Source of the DNA: Opeltia flavorubescens
Lineage: Eukaryota > Ascomycota > Lecanoromycetes > Teloschistales > Teloschistaceae
Assembly (NCBI GenBank): GCA_000442125.1
Contig: KE546965.1
Coordinates: forward strand, 2,294,001-2,358,000
Direction: 5' to 3'
DNA length: 64,000 nt
Shown: in pieces, positions 15,076 through 27,655 of the stretch
How the letters are laid out: every line of letters starts with the position of its first letter
Numbering within the stretch: position 1 is the first letter of the stretch
Notes under the pieces: model-generated
The model's database searches: none
Told to the model about the DNA's origin: nothing
The model's input: only the letters and a program-made list of their open reading frames with translations
Translations under genes and position numbers: made by a program

Positions 15076-15495
15076 AAGGGGTTGCAAGGCTTTTGGGGGA
15101 GAGGAGGGGAGAAGCCGTGTTTCTATATCCATGCTTTCAATGAGAAAAACGGGACGTTATGTACATCCTGTACTATCAACAAACACCTTCCCTGCTTCAC
15201 ACTGATTTTGCGCCTATCCCAAAATCCAAAACACCGACTTTGTCAAGTTGCGGTTCAGTGAAAAGGATCGGCTGCTGGTCCTTTGGAGTATCAGGGCGCG
15301 GAATTTATCATGTACAAAGGACAATAGAGCTTTCTCGTTCGTACATACCTAGATATCTACTCTGCTGTGGTCTTGAAAATATCTACGCCTAATACAACTC
15401 GCTATGTGGGTATTTTGCATCATGAAGGATTCCCAGCAATCTCCCGCCTTCCCGGGCTTTAAAGGTGCGCACCGAAAATTTCGATAACTCCTAGG
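15076..15495. other. Intergenic region between COX5 and the chromodomain gene
   Basis: It holds the 3' ends of two convergent genes. No feature is recognised. Confidence 0.5.
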
Positions 15496-18400
15496 TCAAG
15501 TGGGACTTTCGTCCATTGGTAAAAAAAGGCTCTGCTCCTCTGCTGGTGGCGCATCATGCATCTCCACATCTTCACTTCCAGCCGTTGCAGCGGATTCTCG
15601 TCTCCTCCAGTCGGAAACCTTGGCAGCTGCTGCCTTTTTTGTTTTCCCGGCCTCCGCTCGAAGCTCGTTATCCTTTCTCTTCAACTTAGCTGAATCCCAG
15701 ACCTTGTGATAGTCGGCAAATTTCTCGAAGCTATAGACCTCGACCTTGACGATGTTAGACTACCATATACTAACCATATTTGTCCGGGCAATGTGGGAAC
15801 TCACGTGGCTGTACTTCTTCATTCTTTCCTTCAAACGACGATGCTCTTCACTCTCATCGTCTCTTCCAGTAACAATGTGGAACCTTCTGAACTTCTCTTG
15901 CTTCGTCATCGCCCAGCCGGCAAACCATGAACTTAACGTATTATCGTTTTGGACAATAGCTTCTCCCTTCATCTCGGCTAAATGACGAACAGTGGTCCCC
16001 AGGGTCTCGTCGAAATTACTCTTTCCAGCCCCCATGCAAGTGATAAACTCCTTGTCTTTCGAAATGTAACGACACCCATCCTTTGCCACTTCACGAGACG
16101 AAAGACGCATTACTTCGCCATAGCAAGATACGAAGTCATTGCCGTTAGGAGGTCTCAGCTTCTCTTGTATCCTTAAGAGCCACTCGCGTACTGCTGGCCG
16201 GGTGCAGATTTTCCATGTTCCGTGAGGCTTCACCTGTAAAATAAAAAGGCGGAACCAGAGCAATATACGAGCCGTTTCGATAGGTCGTAGTAGAAAGAGA
16301 GAATCAGTCAGGAGAAATGCCGTGCCAGCAGGGAATAACCGAACAAGATGTGGATCTGGGGCAAGGTGTGACATAGGCTCCAAACTGAAGTTGAACATAC
16401 TGACTGTCTTTTTGAGTGTGTGCGCCAAGTATGGGATGTTCCAGTAGTCGATGAAGGTAGCATGACACTAAAACTTCGATCAGTCAAGCGACAACTCGCA
16501 ATTCAATTTTTTACCCACAATAACCACGCCTTGTTCGACCATTTTATAGAATTGAGCCCAGGCACCTTGGTCGCTGTGTTTGTATATGGTCGCTGGCCCA
16601 TTTGCCTGGATCCAATCGACTACAACATCGTACTCTTCTTGAGCAGCTGGTGGAAATAGTAAAAAGAACATTGGTAGTCTTGCTTTATTGCTATCTCTGT
16701 TTTTCGAAGAAGCGATAAGTCGTTGAAAGTCCATGCCGAAATGGCTACTTAGAACAGCATTTATCGGTGGGGCGTGAAGCTTTACCCTATTATCGGACAT
16801 TACAGAACGTGGATCGACTTTGTTCGGCATCTGGGGCACCTTTGGCCACGGTTTCAACATGGCAAAGCGGAGTCGTGCCTCCAGAGGGACATGTGGTAGC
16901 TCGCTGTCAAGGAAATCCCAGCCAATACACCTGGCGGGATATAGTAGTAGCATGAACCTCTCTGCAAAAAAAATTCCCCCAGAAGCATGCTCGGCGAGCA
17001 AACTGCTTACCATATCAACATTAGCGATAGAGGGGGGATGTCGATGATTTGGAACAATCCAGCCTGATCCAAGATAACTGGGAAGGTCCTTGAAATTGTT
17101 AATTCGGTCGATTGATACAACATTCAAGCCGACTCACATGAAATGTGAACGAAAATTCACCCGCGGTCACCATGTCCTTGCACCATACATGCATTAGATC
17201 TGGATATCTTTTGATAGTGAGAAACAAATGCCAAAGATAATCATCGCTGAGACCACGGAACACTACTTTCCCTACAGAATCGCCTTCGTTACCGATCAAA
17301 ATCTCTGCAATTACGTCGTTCTGGCGGTGGGGTTTCATATTCTGAGCATGTCGCGGTACATCAAGCGGAAAGAGCTCATAGCCGAGCTCTCTTGCTTGAA
17401 GATTAGCAGCTATGGGCTGTGGTAGAACCGGCTGGGAAGGTTCTTGATGACTTGAAGTACTTTGCTTCCTCTCTGGATGAACATACAAATTGCTGTGCGA
17501 TAAAGGTCTAGGTAAGCTGGACGCGGGTGAAGTGGGTATTCCTGGATGTAAATTTGGTTTGCTTGGTTCCTCAGACCCTCGCTTCCTTGCAGTCTCGGTA
17601 ATCTTTATTGATTCATTCGATTTAGGTAAGAGACAGACCTCATATTGGGGCGATACACACTGCTCGAAAGATATAATGCTATTTTCATTCACATTGGAAT
17701 TCATCACAGCCACAGGAGCTGCAGACATCGGCTCGTCTTGTTGCACTGGTTTGTTAACCGGAATTGATGGGACAGATGCCCGCCTTGTCGCTTGAGCCAG
17801 TGCATTGGGCTCTACTGCTGGGCCCGCGCTTTTAGAGCTGTTCATGCTCACGTCCAACGTTGCAGCACGCTGGAGGTTTGGTCTTGCAGATTCATCCCTA
17901 GAACTAGGTTCCCCTTCGCCAATTTGCTCTTGAAGCAGCTGAAACGGGGTCTTCGTTGCAGGTCTAGGAACGATTGACGATGGACCCTTCGGTAGTATCT
18001 TGCCGTCCTTTAAGTTGAGAAACGTCAGGCTACTGGCGTCTGGTTCATGCTCGAAACGCCCTGCCAATTCGAATTTTCGCTGCGTAGAGAACTTCTTGAA
18101 AGTCTTCCCAGGGTTTGTTTCGACCTCCTGAGGAGTCCTCGGATCATATCTTGATCTTGGTTTTTTGAGGGCGGAACCACCCCAATTCTTCATTACATTC
18201 CCAGGTTGCTCTTTCGGCCTTTCCATGATAGGAATTTTTCTCCTTGCAGGTCCTCTTCCCAATGCTCCGAGTTGACTTGATCGCGGCGCAGCTGTAGTTG
18301 AAGACAAGCTAGGGCGTCGATTTCGCTGAGAGGATGCGGAGTTTGCATTTACTTTTGATTTAGCACTTGTCAGAGCCTTTGGTATTGCTGACACATTCGC

Positions 18401-19375
18401 TGCACCATGGGAGTTCGATGGTTCTGTGGGGGGTATCTTGGCTTTCTGTCTTTCTTGTTTATTGATGGCATTAGAAGGGGCTCGAGGTGGACCCTGCGGC
18501 TGACTTGGATGGACCGCTCCTGGATATTTGGTTCGTCCAACAGATTCATTTCCAGTAGGCTTTTGTTTCTGCTGATCGCGTTCGTTTCGAACTGCTCCAT
18601 CCTCGCCCTTAGACTGCTTATTTTTGCCGCTAGTCTTATCGAGTGGTTGAGAGACAGGAAATTCTCTACCACTGGCCCGGAAGTCCTTCTTCAACAGGGA
18701 AGTTTTTCTGCGCAAGTCCTTTTCGGTCTTCTCCTTCAGATCTTCATTGATGATACCGCTTGACCCATAAAAGCTCAGCAATTTCTTCCAATCAAGTGTT
18801 TTGAATCGTTTTAGCCCCTCGAGGAGGGTACTTTCTTCTTTGGCTGTCCAATGCGGATTCTCTGAAAATACTGAAGTGCCTGAATCATCAGAATCTGGAA
18901 GATTTCCATCATATTCATCGTCGGATGGATCATTCGAAGAGGGTTCTTGCTCTTCCTCTTCCACTTCCTCCACCATCACAGCGTCTGCTACCGGCAAACC
19001 AAGCTCGATCCTCTTCTGCCGTCGCCGCGCTTTCCGTTGAGCTGTTGCGGTTTTGGCATCCTCCACCCTTTGCTTCCAGCCATCATAATCGAATGGCTCC
19101 ACCAACCTTCTGGAGATTTTCATCTTCCGGTCCGCCCAATCCACCAGTGTCTCTTCATCTTGGAAATGTTCTTCCAACACCCATGTACAGCGGATGTCAG
19201 GGTAGCCTTCCCATTTGACAAGATACCACGTCTTCCCATCTTCGTCATCCTTTTCCCATAGCACTGCGTCCAGGGTATAAATCTCTTGTGGTTCACTAGC
19301 TTTGGTGGAGGTCAAAGATACTGTCTCGTCGTCACTGGATGCCAAAGGCTCCCGCTCATTCCTTCGNGGAGCCAT
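15496..19375 (-). CDS. Large chromodomain protein (putative heterochromatin factor)
   Basis: The start is ATG 19375; the third codon contains an ambiguous base (n, 19367). An acidic lead is followed by a chromodomain at about residues 30-85 (EIYTLDAVLWEKDDEDGKTW, YLVKWEGYPDIRCTWVLEEH), the fold that reads methylated histone lysine. A SANT/Myb-like stretch follows near residue 180 (NPHWTAKEESTLLEGLKRFK). About 400 disordered Ser/Pro/Lys-rich residues come next, then a conserved-looking C-terminal half of about 500 residues, including GGIFFAERFMLLLYPARCIG, EEYDVVVDWIQANGPATIYK and KDKEFITCMGAGKSNFDETL. It ends in a Lys/Ala-rich charged tail. About 1,230 residues, several short introns. The layout recalls Neurospora CDP-2 or fission-yeast Chp1; orthology cannot be decided by eye. 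Confidence 0.82.
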
Positions 19376-20182
19376 GTCCGCAGAGACAACCAAATTGATT
19401 GTGTGCTTAGTGTAAGAGTGAATCACAGCTTGTTATATGAGATCAGGAAGTTTGCGAAACTTAATGGTTGGGAATTGACGATGTCAGCGCAAGTCACGGA
19501 ACTCATATAAAACAATTGAGGTTTGAGTAAAGGAGATATCGCAGCCCGCAATTCAGTGTTGTGATGATGGCAAGTGTAATGTTGTAAGCTGAACGACTCT
19601 TCAGGAGAGAATCGCTCTACCTAAGACTGTACCAATGTATAAGACAGGAGGAGTGGCATGAAAGTTGTGTCGAAAATGAAAGATCAATCTCGAATCGATT
19701 GCACTACTCCTTTCGCACGCTTAATCAAGTTCTTGAGTACATGAATACGTGATGGTGCTTTGACATTTGTGAAGAAATACCGTAACCTTCAACCCTGATT
19801 TACACTACCAACACAGACGATTGGATTACGCATTAGATCAAGAGTTGTCAAGACTCTCGAGCATCTGCACATCAATTCATTGTTATGCAGGCACAAGCAT
19901 AACGATGCAGAGTACAAGGATTGCAACGCGACCGTTTACTGGACAAGGATGGCCGCGCTTGTGGCGGCCGCGGCTTTATCCGTCACTCCATAAGCCTCAT
20001 TCAAGCTATCAGCGCATGTCCCGGGTTGTTCTTGCAAACTTCGAGATCTTTCAGCCTTTGCCAGTCCCCGTCTACCTCAAGTGATACACAATAGAACCCA
20101 CTTGCAAGACTATTCAACGTTTTGAATCGGAACTAATCGACCGTCTGACATTACATCCTTGATCCAGCTACATTGCCCAAAC
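19376..20182. promoter_or_regulatory. Divergent region between the chromodomain gene and rab11
   Basis: About 800 bp that should contain both promoters. The open frames in it (such as 19821-20084) have no recognisable content. A run of GGCCGC-type GC-rich sequence lies at about 19945-19975. Confidence 0.4.
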
Positions 20183-21063
20183 ATGGCCAACGACGAATAT
20201 GATGTAAGTCTTCGAGCATGTACTGGGCTGGACGAGGTGTAACTAATAGCCCTTATATAGTTCCTTTTCAAAGGTTCGTTTTCATGATATCCGCTTTCCA
20301 TCCAGACATTCAAATTTCAAGAATAGCTGCCTAGCTGACCTCGAACCTGCCATGAAGTGGTCCTGATAGGAGACAGCGGCGTCGGGAAGTCTAATTTGCT
20401 CAGTCGATTTACCCGCAATGAGTTCAATCTCGACTCTAAATCAACTATCGGTGTCGAATTCGCAACTCGCTCTATTCAGGTCGATGCAAAGACCATCAAG
20501 GCCCAGATATGGGACACAGCGGGCCAAGAACGGTACCGAGCCATCACATCGGCATACTATAGAGGCGCGGTAGGAGCGCTACTTGTCTATGATATCAGCA
20601 AACATCAAACGTACGAGAACGTTCAGAGGTGGTTGAAAGAGCTGAGGGATCACGCCGATGCCAACATTGTTATAATGCTCGTTGGGAACAAGAGCGATCT
20701 GAGGCATTTGAGAGCTGTGCCAACAGAGGAAGCGAAGCAGTTTGCCAGTCGGTTCACCTACAGCTTCTAGGTGTATGAGATATACTGATTAACTAGGTGA
20801 AAACAACCTCTCATTTATCGAGACCTCAGCCCTTGATGCCAGTAACGTCGAGCTCGCCTTCCAAAACATCCTTACTGGTAAAGATGCTTCCACATCTGCG
20901 ATAAGACAGAATTCGAGCTGACATCAACACAGAAATTTACCGCATTGTCTCTAGCAAAGCTCTGGACAACGGCGAAGCCGGTCAGAACCCCAATCTTGAG
21001 CGGAAAGTATTGGAGATCAGCAAATCAGCAGATACGGAACAGAAGTCTGGGAAGTGCTGTTAG
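20183..21063 (+). CDS. ypt3: Rab11-type small GTPase (Ypt31/Ypt3)
   Basis: Ras-superfamily GTPase that controls trans-Golgi and recycling-endosome exit. Five exons were joined: 20183-20203 (MANDEYD), 20261-20273 (FLFK, only 13 nt), 20358-20747, 20797-20877 and 20933-21063. Motifs: G1 GDSGVGKS, effector region [13 protein letters not shown]3 [21 protein letters not shown]4 VGNKSDL, G5 ETSALDA. It ends GKCC, a double cysteine for geranylgeranylation by Rab GGTase II. The sequence matches the Rab11 subclass ([20 protein letters not shown]) rather than Rab1 or Rab8. All joins keep phase and no motif is missing. The long open frame at 20945-21244 is only a shadow of the last exon. Confidence 0.96.
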
Positions 21064-21654
21064 GTCGTATCCGCCGCATTTTGGCTTGTTCGGAAGGTGT
21101 ACTGTGTCAACGGTCGTTCAAGGGGCGTATTCTCGATTTTTGTCAATGCATGTATGCTCTTCTTGCGGCTGTTCTTTGGTGGGTAGGTTATCGAATAGTA
21201 CGCATCTTCAATTGAATTTGAACAGTTCTTATCAACTCCCTTAAGTCGTTGTGACTTATCCGAGAATCTTGTTCCTGATCAGGTCTCACGGTGTCAAATA
21301 ATTGGCGATTTTTTCAGCGTCGACACTGGATTCATTTCCTACAGGTCACAGAAAATGTACGGAAAGCTCGACTGTTGTCATTCTTGGTGACTCGGATTAT
21401 CGAACTCCGGTCAATCTTTCAAATTTGTACAAGAAGAGGAGTGATGTGCAATGTGCAATCGATACAGGAAGTGCCGCATGCCTTCATGATATCATATCTC
21501 CAAAGACAGTAGCATCTCTCTCCTGCACCAGACCATATGCAAGTGTGGAGACCCATCCGCCGTCCCTGATTCCGGTATTCACCTTCCAATTCCCCGCCAA
21601 AATGTCCCTTGTTCTGCACGCATCAAAACGCCGATACCAGACACCAAGTCTATA
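21064..21654. other. Intergenic region between rab11 and a mitochondrial-type gene (convergent)
   Basis: 3' flanks of two convergent genes. A plus-strand open frame at 21302-21994 runs into the antisense of the next gene and looks accidental. Confidence 0.5.
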
Positions 21655-22649
21655 TTATCTCCTGCTCCCTTCTCTTCTCTTGCCTCCCTCCACAACCCAT
21701 GCCAATTCCGGTACCCTCTCCTTCCCGCCTTTTGCCCTTCCAAGTAACCAGTCCGTTAAGTTCACAACCCTACTCGCTCTTTCTGCACTACCGCTTTCCT
21801 CCGCATGTTCAATTGTATGCGTCGCAATCCTCCCATCTTCGTCAAACTCGAAGATGAACAACCCGCAAAATTCTCCTTCCCTTTTGCCAATACTTGTGGG
21901 ATTGGAAAGCCATTCAGTGAACCGATTAACCTGTTCACGGGCACCGATACCTCGGTACAATGGCTTGATAGCGGGAGCAGATGAAATGGACTGATCGACG
22001 GAGTCGGAGCGTGAACAGGTTTTCCAGCGAACGATGAGGCGTTCCATCTGTGTTCTTGGCGTCGTCGGCGATGTTGGTGAGGGTGCATCAGAGTGCATCG
22101 CAGGACCGCATTTTACCATGCGTTCGGAGGTGATTATGAGCTTGACATTGCCAACAATAGGAACACGACCCCATGCTACGGGTGCGGACCATAGAGCAGC
22201 ATGGTAAGCAACTCGACCAGAGACAGTAGGGAGGTGTGGATGAGTGGAGGGGAAGAGGTGAAGTTTAATTTGAGGTGAGAGGATCTCTTGAGGGAGAGGA
22301 GAGGTGAGAAGAGTAGGGAGGCGAGATTGGAGAAGACGAAGAGCTAAATAAAGACCTTGTCAGATTGTGCATGAAAGGGTCGGAAATCAGAAAACTTACT
22401 TTTTCCAAGCTTCAGCGTGCGCTCGTCATTCCCAGACGCTAGAGAATTGAGAGTGCCGTCCTCTGAGGATAGGTATGGCGACGAAGAGGAAAACCATAGC
22501 TCGGGAAACACATCACGTTCGGAGCGGACCTGGGCTAGCAGATGCGGCGGCGAAGTAGAGATGGAGCGGACGAGGTGACTTGTGAATGCATATCGGCGGA
22601 GACCACTTCGAGGAAAGGCGGAGAGGCGCGAGACAAATATTTGCCTCAT
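21655..22649 (-). CDS. Conserved fungal protein, probably mitochondrial, function unknown
   Basis: Two exons. Exon 1 starts at ATG 22649 with a basic, Ser/Arg-rich targeting-type leader (MRQIFVSRLSAFPRSGLRRY) and ends at LKLGK. A short intron (about 22340-22402) with a GTAAGT donor and TTTAG acceptor leads into TLRLLQSRLPTLLTSPLPQE, then a conserved-looking core (SGRVAYHAALWSAPVAWGRV, PIVGNVKLIITSERM). The rest includes WLSNPTSIGKREGEFCGLFI and FEFDEDGRIATHTIEHAEES, ending REGSRR. The core WSAPVAWGRVPIVGNVKL looks family-specific, but I cannot name the family. About 310 residues. Mitochondrial location is inferred from the leader only. Confidence 0.75.
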
Positions 22650-23541
22650 GGGCCTAGGGATCAGTGGTGAGAAAGTAGCATCAATAACGTTGAAAATATC
22701 CTTAAAGCCATGTAGGTATGCGGGGCATGCTATTCAAGAAGATCACGTGACTGGTAAATTGACAGCCCTACATGAATAGTTTCGAGCACTCACCCATCCC
22801 TTGTATGCTTCTCGAAGGGAAGGGGCGCGAAGAGGATTTTACCGGACACAACAACCAATCATTAAAGTGGAGGAGTACACGGTCCGTAGCTAGATAGTAT
22901 CTTAGCTGCCGTAGATCCAGAAACTCCCGGGTACTTCGACCGAGCTGTGGCATGCCGACGGCAGCACCAGAAGGATATTGTCAAGCTGAAGTATGTTTCA
23001 CATGACTTCTCATCAAAGCCAGTCCAAATCAGTTTCGTAAGAGAGCTCTGGAATGAAATTCTGAATCATAGTTTATGCCATCATGCCAGGAAACATTGGC
23101 GGCTTTCATTATTCAATCAGCTGTAAATTCCCCATGATTCCGTAGTATGAGGTGAACAGAAGAAGGTAACATCATCCTGAGAATCACCATTTGCCAACAA
23201 GGCCCTCGTAGTAAAGGGTGAATAGTGTCAGACCGTTAGTGGACTACTCCACGTACTTCCAGGAATGCTCATTCGTGTCTTATAGCAGTAGACTAGTGTA
23301 GGTTCTGGCTATCTTTTGGATGGAACGTAGCTTGTCTGGTAGTGAGGATGNCATGGAGTGACGAACACGAATCGGCGAAGGACGAAACGATCATAAGGTG
23401 CTTTTGTAAAGTTCGGACATCTGACGATCTTAAACCCAATGCAGCAGCGTAGGCATGGTATCGGAGATGAATACTAGTAATACAGCTATTGATACAAGGC
23501 GATGAGGGAAAGATGCAATAGCCGAAACATGGCGTGCCATG
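22650..23541. other. Intergenic region with one ambiguous base
   Basis: About 890 bp between two minus-strand genes. It holds the promoter of the mitochondrial-type gene and the 3' flank of ERD2. The base at 23351 is n. No coding signal is seen. Confidence 0.5.
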
Positions 23542-24465
23542 TTATACAGGAAGATTAAATCGTTTTCCTTGTAATACTCTGCAGTAAATTAGAATGGGAT
23601 ACCACAGAACAACTACCAAATGCTTCCAGGAGCAACCTACTTTGTGTAGTAAATCCAGAAGAAATCCGAATACAGGATAGTTTGGACGGTACCTGCGATC
23701 CATGGTATTTGGTCGACGTAGCTTTCTGCGAAGTAGCGATAAAGCCAATTGGGTATATATAGCGCCCTATATAGCCCCAACGCGAAGAGGTAGTGCGTAG
23801 TTATACTCTCCGCTTCGCCCGTCCGTTGAAGCATGAAAAGTTGCGGTAGGATTGCGACAGACTCGAGCCATATCGAAAAGGCCCAAAGGATCTGTACATC
23901 TAGATGAGTATGGTCTTTCTAACGAGCAGACGATTTTGGTCACCTCAGCAATCTGATAGCGGTAAGGAAAAAGGACGGCCAGGACAGCACTTCCCCCCAG
24001 CAGATATTGGACCTTGAAGGTATCGATATTAGGGTCATGAGTCGGTTTGTAGTCGTTAAGCATCAAGTAGATGACGTAGGCTTGCGACGCCAGAAAGAGT
24101 ATCTTAAACGTCGTGTTCCAGAGGGAGCCGGTGGTCAAAGTCCAGAAGATATCTGCAAAACTCCGTCAGTTTCCTGTGTTCTATTTATGTGCATCTGATG
24201 ATCGAACCAAGATATCTTGTAGCATAGACCATCATGTATATCGCTTGTGACTTGAACGATATCCCGGAACAGCTCTGCAAATGTGTTAGCCTGGCTTGAA
24301 TATTGATCGAGTGCACCATACACTAGAAGACTTCATTTTCTGCAAAAGAATCAAGATTGATGCCAAATGGCATAGATCCGCTGGGCAACAACCTTACGTT
24401 AGCGAAACGATGCGCAGACCGCACCTCCTGGCTTGAATCCTACCCAGTATACGAAAGATATTCAT
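23542..24465 (-). CDS. ERD2: ER lumen protein-retaining receptor (KDEL/HDEL receptor)
   Basis: Seven-helix Golgi receptor that binds C-terminal H/KDEL signals and returns escaped ER chaperones. Start ATG at 24465. Exons joined in order: [47 protein letters not shown]; then [20 protein letters not shown] with [20 protein letters not shown]; then [40 protein letters not shown] and [20 protein letters not shown]; the last exon codes [11 protein letters not shown] and stops at 23542-23544. Introns carry GTAGG, GTATGG and GTTCGA donors and TTGCAG-type acceptors. The hallmark SILPQLFML-type block and the Tyr-rich end are present. About 212 residues, the family's usual length. Confidence 0.96.
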
Positions 24466-24736
24466 CTCGAGGACTACTGCCGCCCGCTCGGGCCAATTGA
24501 GAGGTTGTACAGCTTCAAAGAATTTTAGAGGTCGAAACAAACTCGCTCAAAGGCACATGAGTTCGGGATTGATCAACCTGCTGAGTATGTCAATACAGAC
24601 ACGGTTTGCTTCCACTAGAAATTCAATGTCACGTGTCACTCTAAAGCCGTACGCGGGAGCTTTACCACATGCAGCAAGGCGCAGTGGAGCTGTGAAAGCC
24701 TCCCGTTAGACTCTTACTTTACGACATCGGTTGGAT
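24466..24736. promoter_or_regulatory. Compact divergent promoter, ERD2 and ENGase
   Basis: Only 271 bp separate the start codons of two divergent genes that both deal with ER proteins. An open frame at 24497-24709 within it shows no family content. No known factor site was assigned. Confidence 0.5.
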
Positions 24737-27063
24737 ATGTTCAACGCAACCTTTCCAGATTGGAAGAGGATTGGGCGGCGAATCGGCAAGAGATTGAGAG
24801 ATGTTTTTGGTCCAGATCCAAATGATTCTGGTCCTTCGGTAGAGGAGCGCCAGGCTCAACGTCTTCGTGATGCCTCTGTAGGTCTGGTCTACTTCGATAC
24901 TTTCGAGGAGCTGGAGTCGTGGCAAACGACAGATGTGGATCCCATACAGCCAGCGAACCAGCCTCTATTAATACGAGCTCCCACTGTCCATGATCAGCAT
25001 GGTTTGAAGTCTAATTTGTTGTTGTGTCATGATTACAAAGGTGGATACCATGAGTATGAGAGTGTCCGCCCATCTCCGTTGAGCTCTGAATCGTATAGTT
25101 GCAAGCGTCTTCAATATGTCGATACATTCGTCTATTTCTCCCACAAGCTTGTCTGTATCCCTCCTCCAAGTTGGATTAATACTTTACATCGGCATGGTGT
25201 CAAGGTTCTGGGTACTTTCCTCATCGAGCCCCAAACATCCAATGATATGGAGAGGCTATTGACGAAGACGGATGGAAAATTCCAAGTGGCTAAGCAGCTT
25301 ATAGATATGGCTGATGCATATGGATTCGATGGTTGGCTACTCAACATAGAGCAGGATGCCCCCATAACATATCGAGACTGGCATCGTGACCTGGTGAATT
25401 TCTTGGACGAGCTACAAGTCTCTATCGGAAAGCAGAAAGAGGTACTCTGGTACGATGCCTTAACTACCGATGGCGATGTGTACTATCAGAACGGCTTGAC
25501 CTCATTGAATTACCCGTATGTTCGGTCGACGAGCGGGCTCTTTACTAATTACAAATGGACCGAGAAGAAGCTGAGCCAGTCTAAAATCTTCGCGGAAGAT
25601 TATGGACTGCCATTGAGAAGGGTCTTTTTTGGCATTGATGTCTGGGCGCAGAACACAGATATGCCAGGCCCTCCTAGAGTAACATATCCATCTGACGGAG
25701 GTGGAGGCACAAACACCGGGCTAGTAAGTATTGGGACCTCGATTGTGACTATACTCTGGACTAATGAAAACAGGCCATGAGCGCTCTCTCCTCTAACGGA
25801 TTCTCTAGCGCAATCTTCGCTCCCGCGTGGGCTTATGAGCACTTCTCAACTTGTAGCACCTGGAGTATCAACCCAGGAAGCAAAGCAAGTATTGCCCATC
25901 AAGTCGATGATAGTATGTGGATAGGAACACGCCTACCTGATGAGCTCCACTGCGATTGCCGGAAGGGCAAGCCTCACCACACGGTTTTCTACCAGAGTCA
26001 CGCTATCGTTGAATCTGCACAAGAATATCCACAAGGCTCATCACGGTTCTTCGAGACAAAGTTCGTCCAAGCCTTCCACACATGTAATGACGATCTCTCA
26101 AGCGTACGCTAAGTTCATGTTTCACCGGCAAAAGCCGCATCATTCATAATGTCTTCATAGCAGGCTCGCGAGCTTCGGTACTGGCCTACATTAGGCTCCC
26201 AAGACCCGATGCCGAACCTGATACCAATGTCTGCGAAACAATGGGAAGCGGTCAATGAAGGTCCCATACACCGAGTACTTTATGGAGAGCTTCGTTCGGA
26301 GCCTCAGCCGTTACTCAAAATTTTCACAAGGCTTGCAGGGTGTTATGAAGAAGACATTCCATCCCCAGAATATCCTCGAGTGACCAGACTCTGTCTTTAC
26401 AAATTGAAAACGACAGCTGATGGCTCATTGGAAGCTAACATTGAGGCCCAAGGCATGCTATTTGAGGAGAATGTCGCATACGGAATTTATCTAGCCTATG
26501 CCCATGGCATGAACGGGACTCTCACTTATTCTGACTATGACATGCACCTCAGCAATCGTGTTCTCAGTCATATTCCTATCCAACACGAAAGTGGAGAATT
26601 GGTAGAGATTGGAGTGTACATTGATATCAGACTTGATGGATCAATCCCCATGGTCTTGATGGAAATGACAAGGATTGTAATCAAGCCCAAGGAAGCACTT
26701 ATTACAACCTATAAAATCACAGATGTTCATATCAAAAATCGAGGTCAGTCGCCCAATGTTCAGAAAAGGATCGCCTGGAGTTGGGAGAGAATAAGTCAAG
26801 GAAATGGAAGAGATTGGCCACAAGGGATACCATGGAGTCGATCGACCGGGCCATTTTCTTCATTCACGGCTTGTCTAAATGGTAAGAATATTGGCAAGGC
26901 ATATTGTCTTGAATTCCCCATGAAGAACGGTGATGTGGAGAGTCTGGGTGATGAGCTTACAATTACTATAATTGGCCATATGTTTGGAGCTGGTGATGTT
27001 ACCAGTCCGTCACTATTAGTTCCCAGGGCAGACCTCATAACAAATGGCAGTGAGAACGAGTAG
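24737..27063 (+). CDS. Cytosolic endo-beta-N-acetylglucosaminidase (GH85)
   Basis: It cleaves the chitobiose core of free or protein-linked N-glycans, in the cytosol in the non-lysosomal/ERAD route. ATG 24737 (MFNATFPDWKRIGRRIGKRL) has no signal peptide. Three exons: 24737-25723, 25774-26103, 26164-27063. GH85 blocks: YFDTFEELESWQ, LLLCHDYKGGYHEYE, VDTFVYFSHKLVCIPPPSWI, HGVKVLGTFLIE, and the catalytic region YGFDGWLLNIEQDA with the Asn-x-Glu pair. Then EVLWYDALTTDGDVYYQNGL and RRVFFGIDVWAQ follow. The third exon holds a beta-rich C-terminal part (ENVAYGIYLAYAHGMNGTLT). About 740 residues. Family and catalytic residues are secure. Confidence 0.94.
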
Positions 27064-27373
27064 ATAGGAAATTCAATCAATTTATTGATGCGCGAACGTT
27101 CATGATAGTCTCCAAGTACTTGTAAGGCAATCTGGTTTGGAATGATCCGATTGGGAATCTGCAGGGGTTAAGATCCTTGTGCACATCTCGACGCTAAAAG
27201 CTGTTCCTTAAAATCCGCGAAATGTCGTGCCGGCCCGTAAGTAGTCGATCTTCCGACTTGCCTAGATCCTGTATGCTCACCATCGCGGGGCGGTGACAGT
27301 CTTTGGTATAGACCCACCGCCGCCACCGGCATCTATATCAAATATTCGTGTGCACTGACATCTCGGTTGAAGT
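27064..27373. other. Intergenic region after ENGase
   Basis: About 310 bp with the 3' flank of ENGase and the likely promoter of the next gene. No feature is recognised. Confidence 0.4.
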
Positions 27374-27588
27374 CTGCTTCCTTGCGTAACTCAATCGCAT
27401 ACAGCATCGCCGTCTCTCAATGGCCGCCGCCTTTGGCCATTCCACCGCACTCAGCCAAACAATCGAGAAATACAAGCTTCGCCGACCATCAGTATTTTAG
27501 AGCCTGGTGCTCCTTCATTTTTACAGACAATAGGTGGTGTGCACGTGTCAGAATCCTTTGTTCTTCTGGCAAACGATATTGAGCAGGT
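27374..27588 (+). CDS. Probable 5' exon of the AFF4/Ebp1-like gene (join unresolved)
   Basis: One frame reads protein-like through this stretch: REIQASPTISILEPGAPSFL, then QTIGGVHVSESFVLLANDIE. The style continues that of the next exon (GTSIQGFPFGFHYSTFSAQS), so both probably belong to one gene. There is no ATG in this frame, and the phase of the GT donor after DIEQ does not fit the acceptor at 27655. A further exon, another splice choice or a sequence error is therefore needed. Confidence 0.35.
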
Positions 27589-27655
27589 GCCCTATCCTTC
27601 CAAGGGGACAATAGCAACCCCGGTTCGCAAAATCATCCACACCTAATCAACACAG

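Noticed and set aside
21302-21994. 230-codon plus-strand frame
   Set aside because: Its second half is antisense to the exon of the mitochondrial-type gene and its composition (Ser/Leu/Pro) looks like a shadow.
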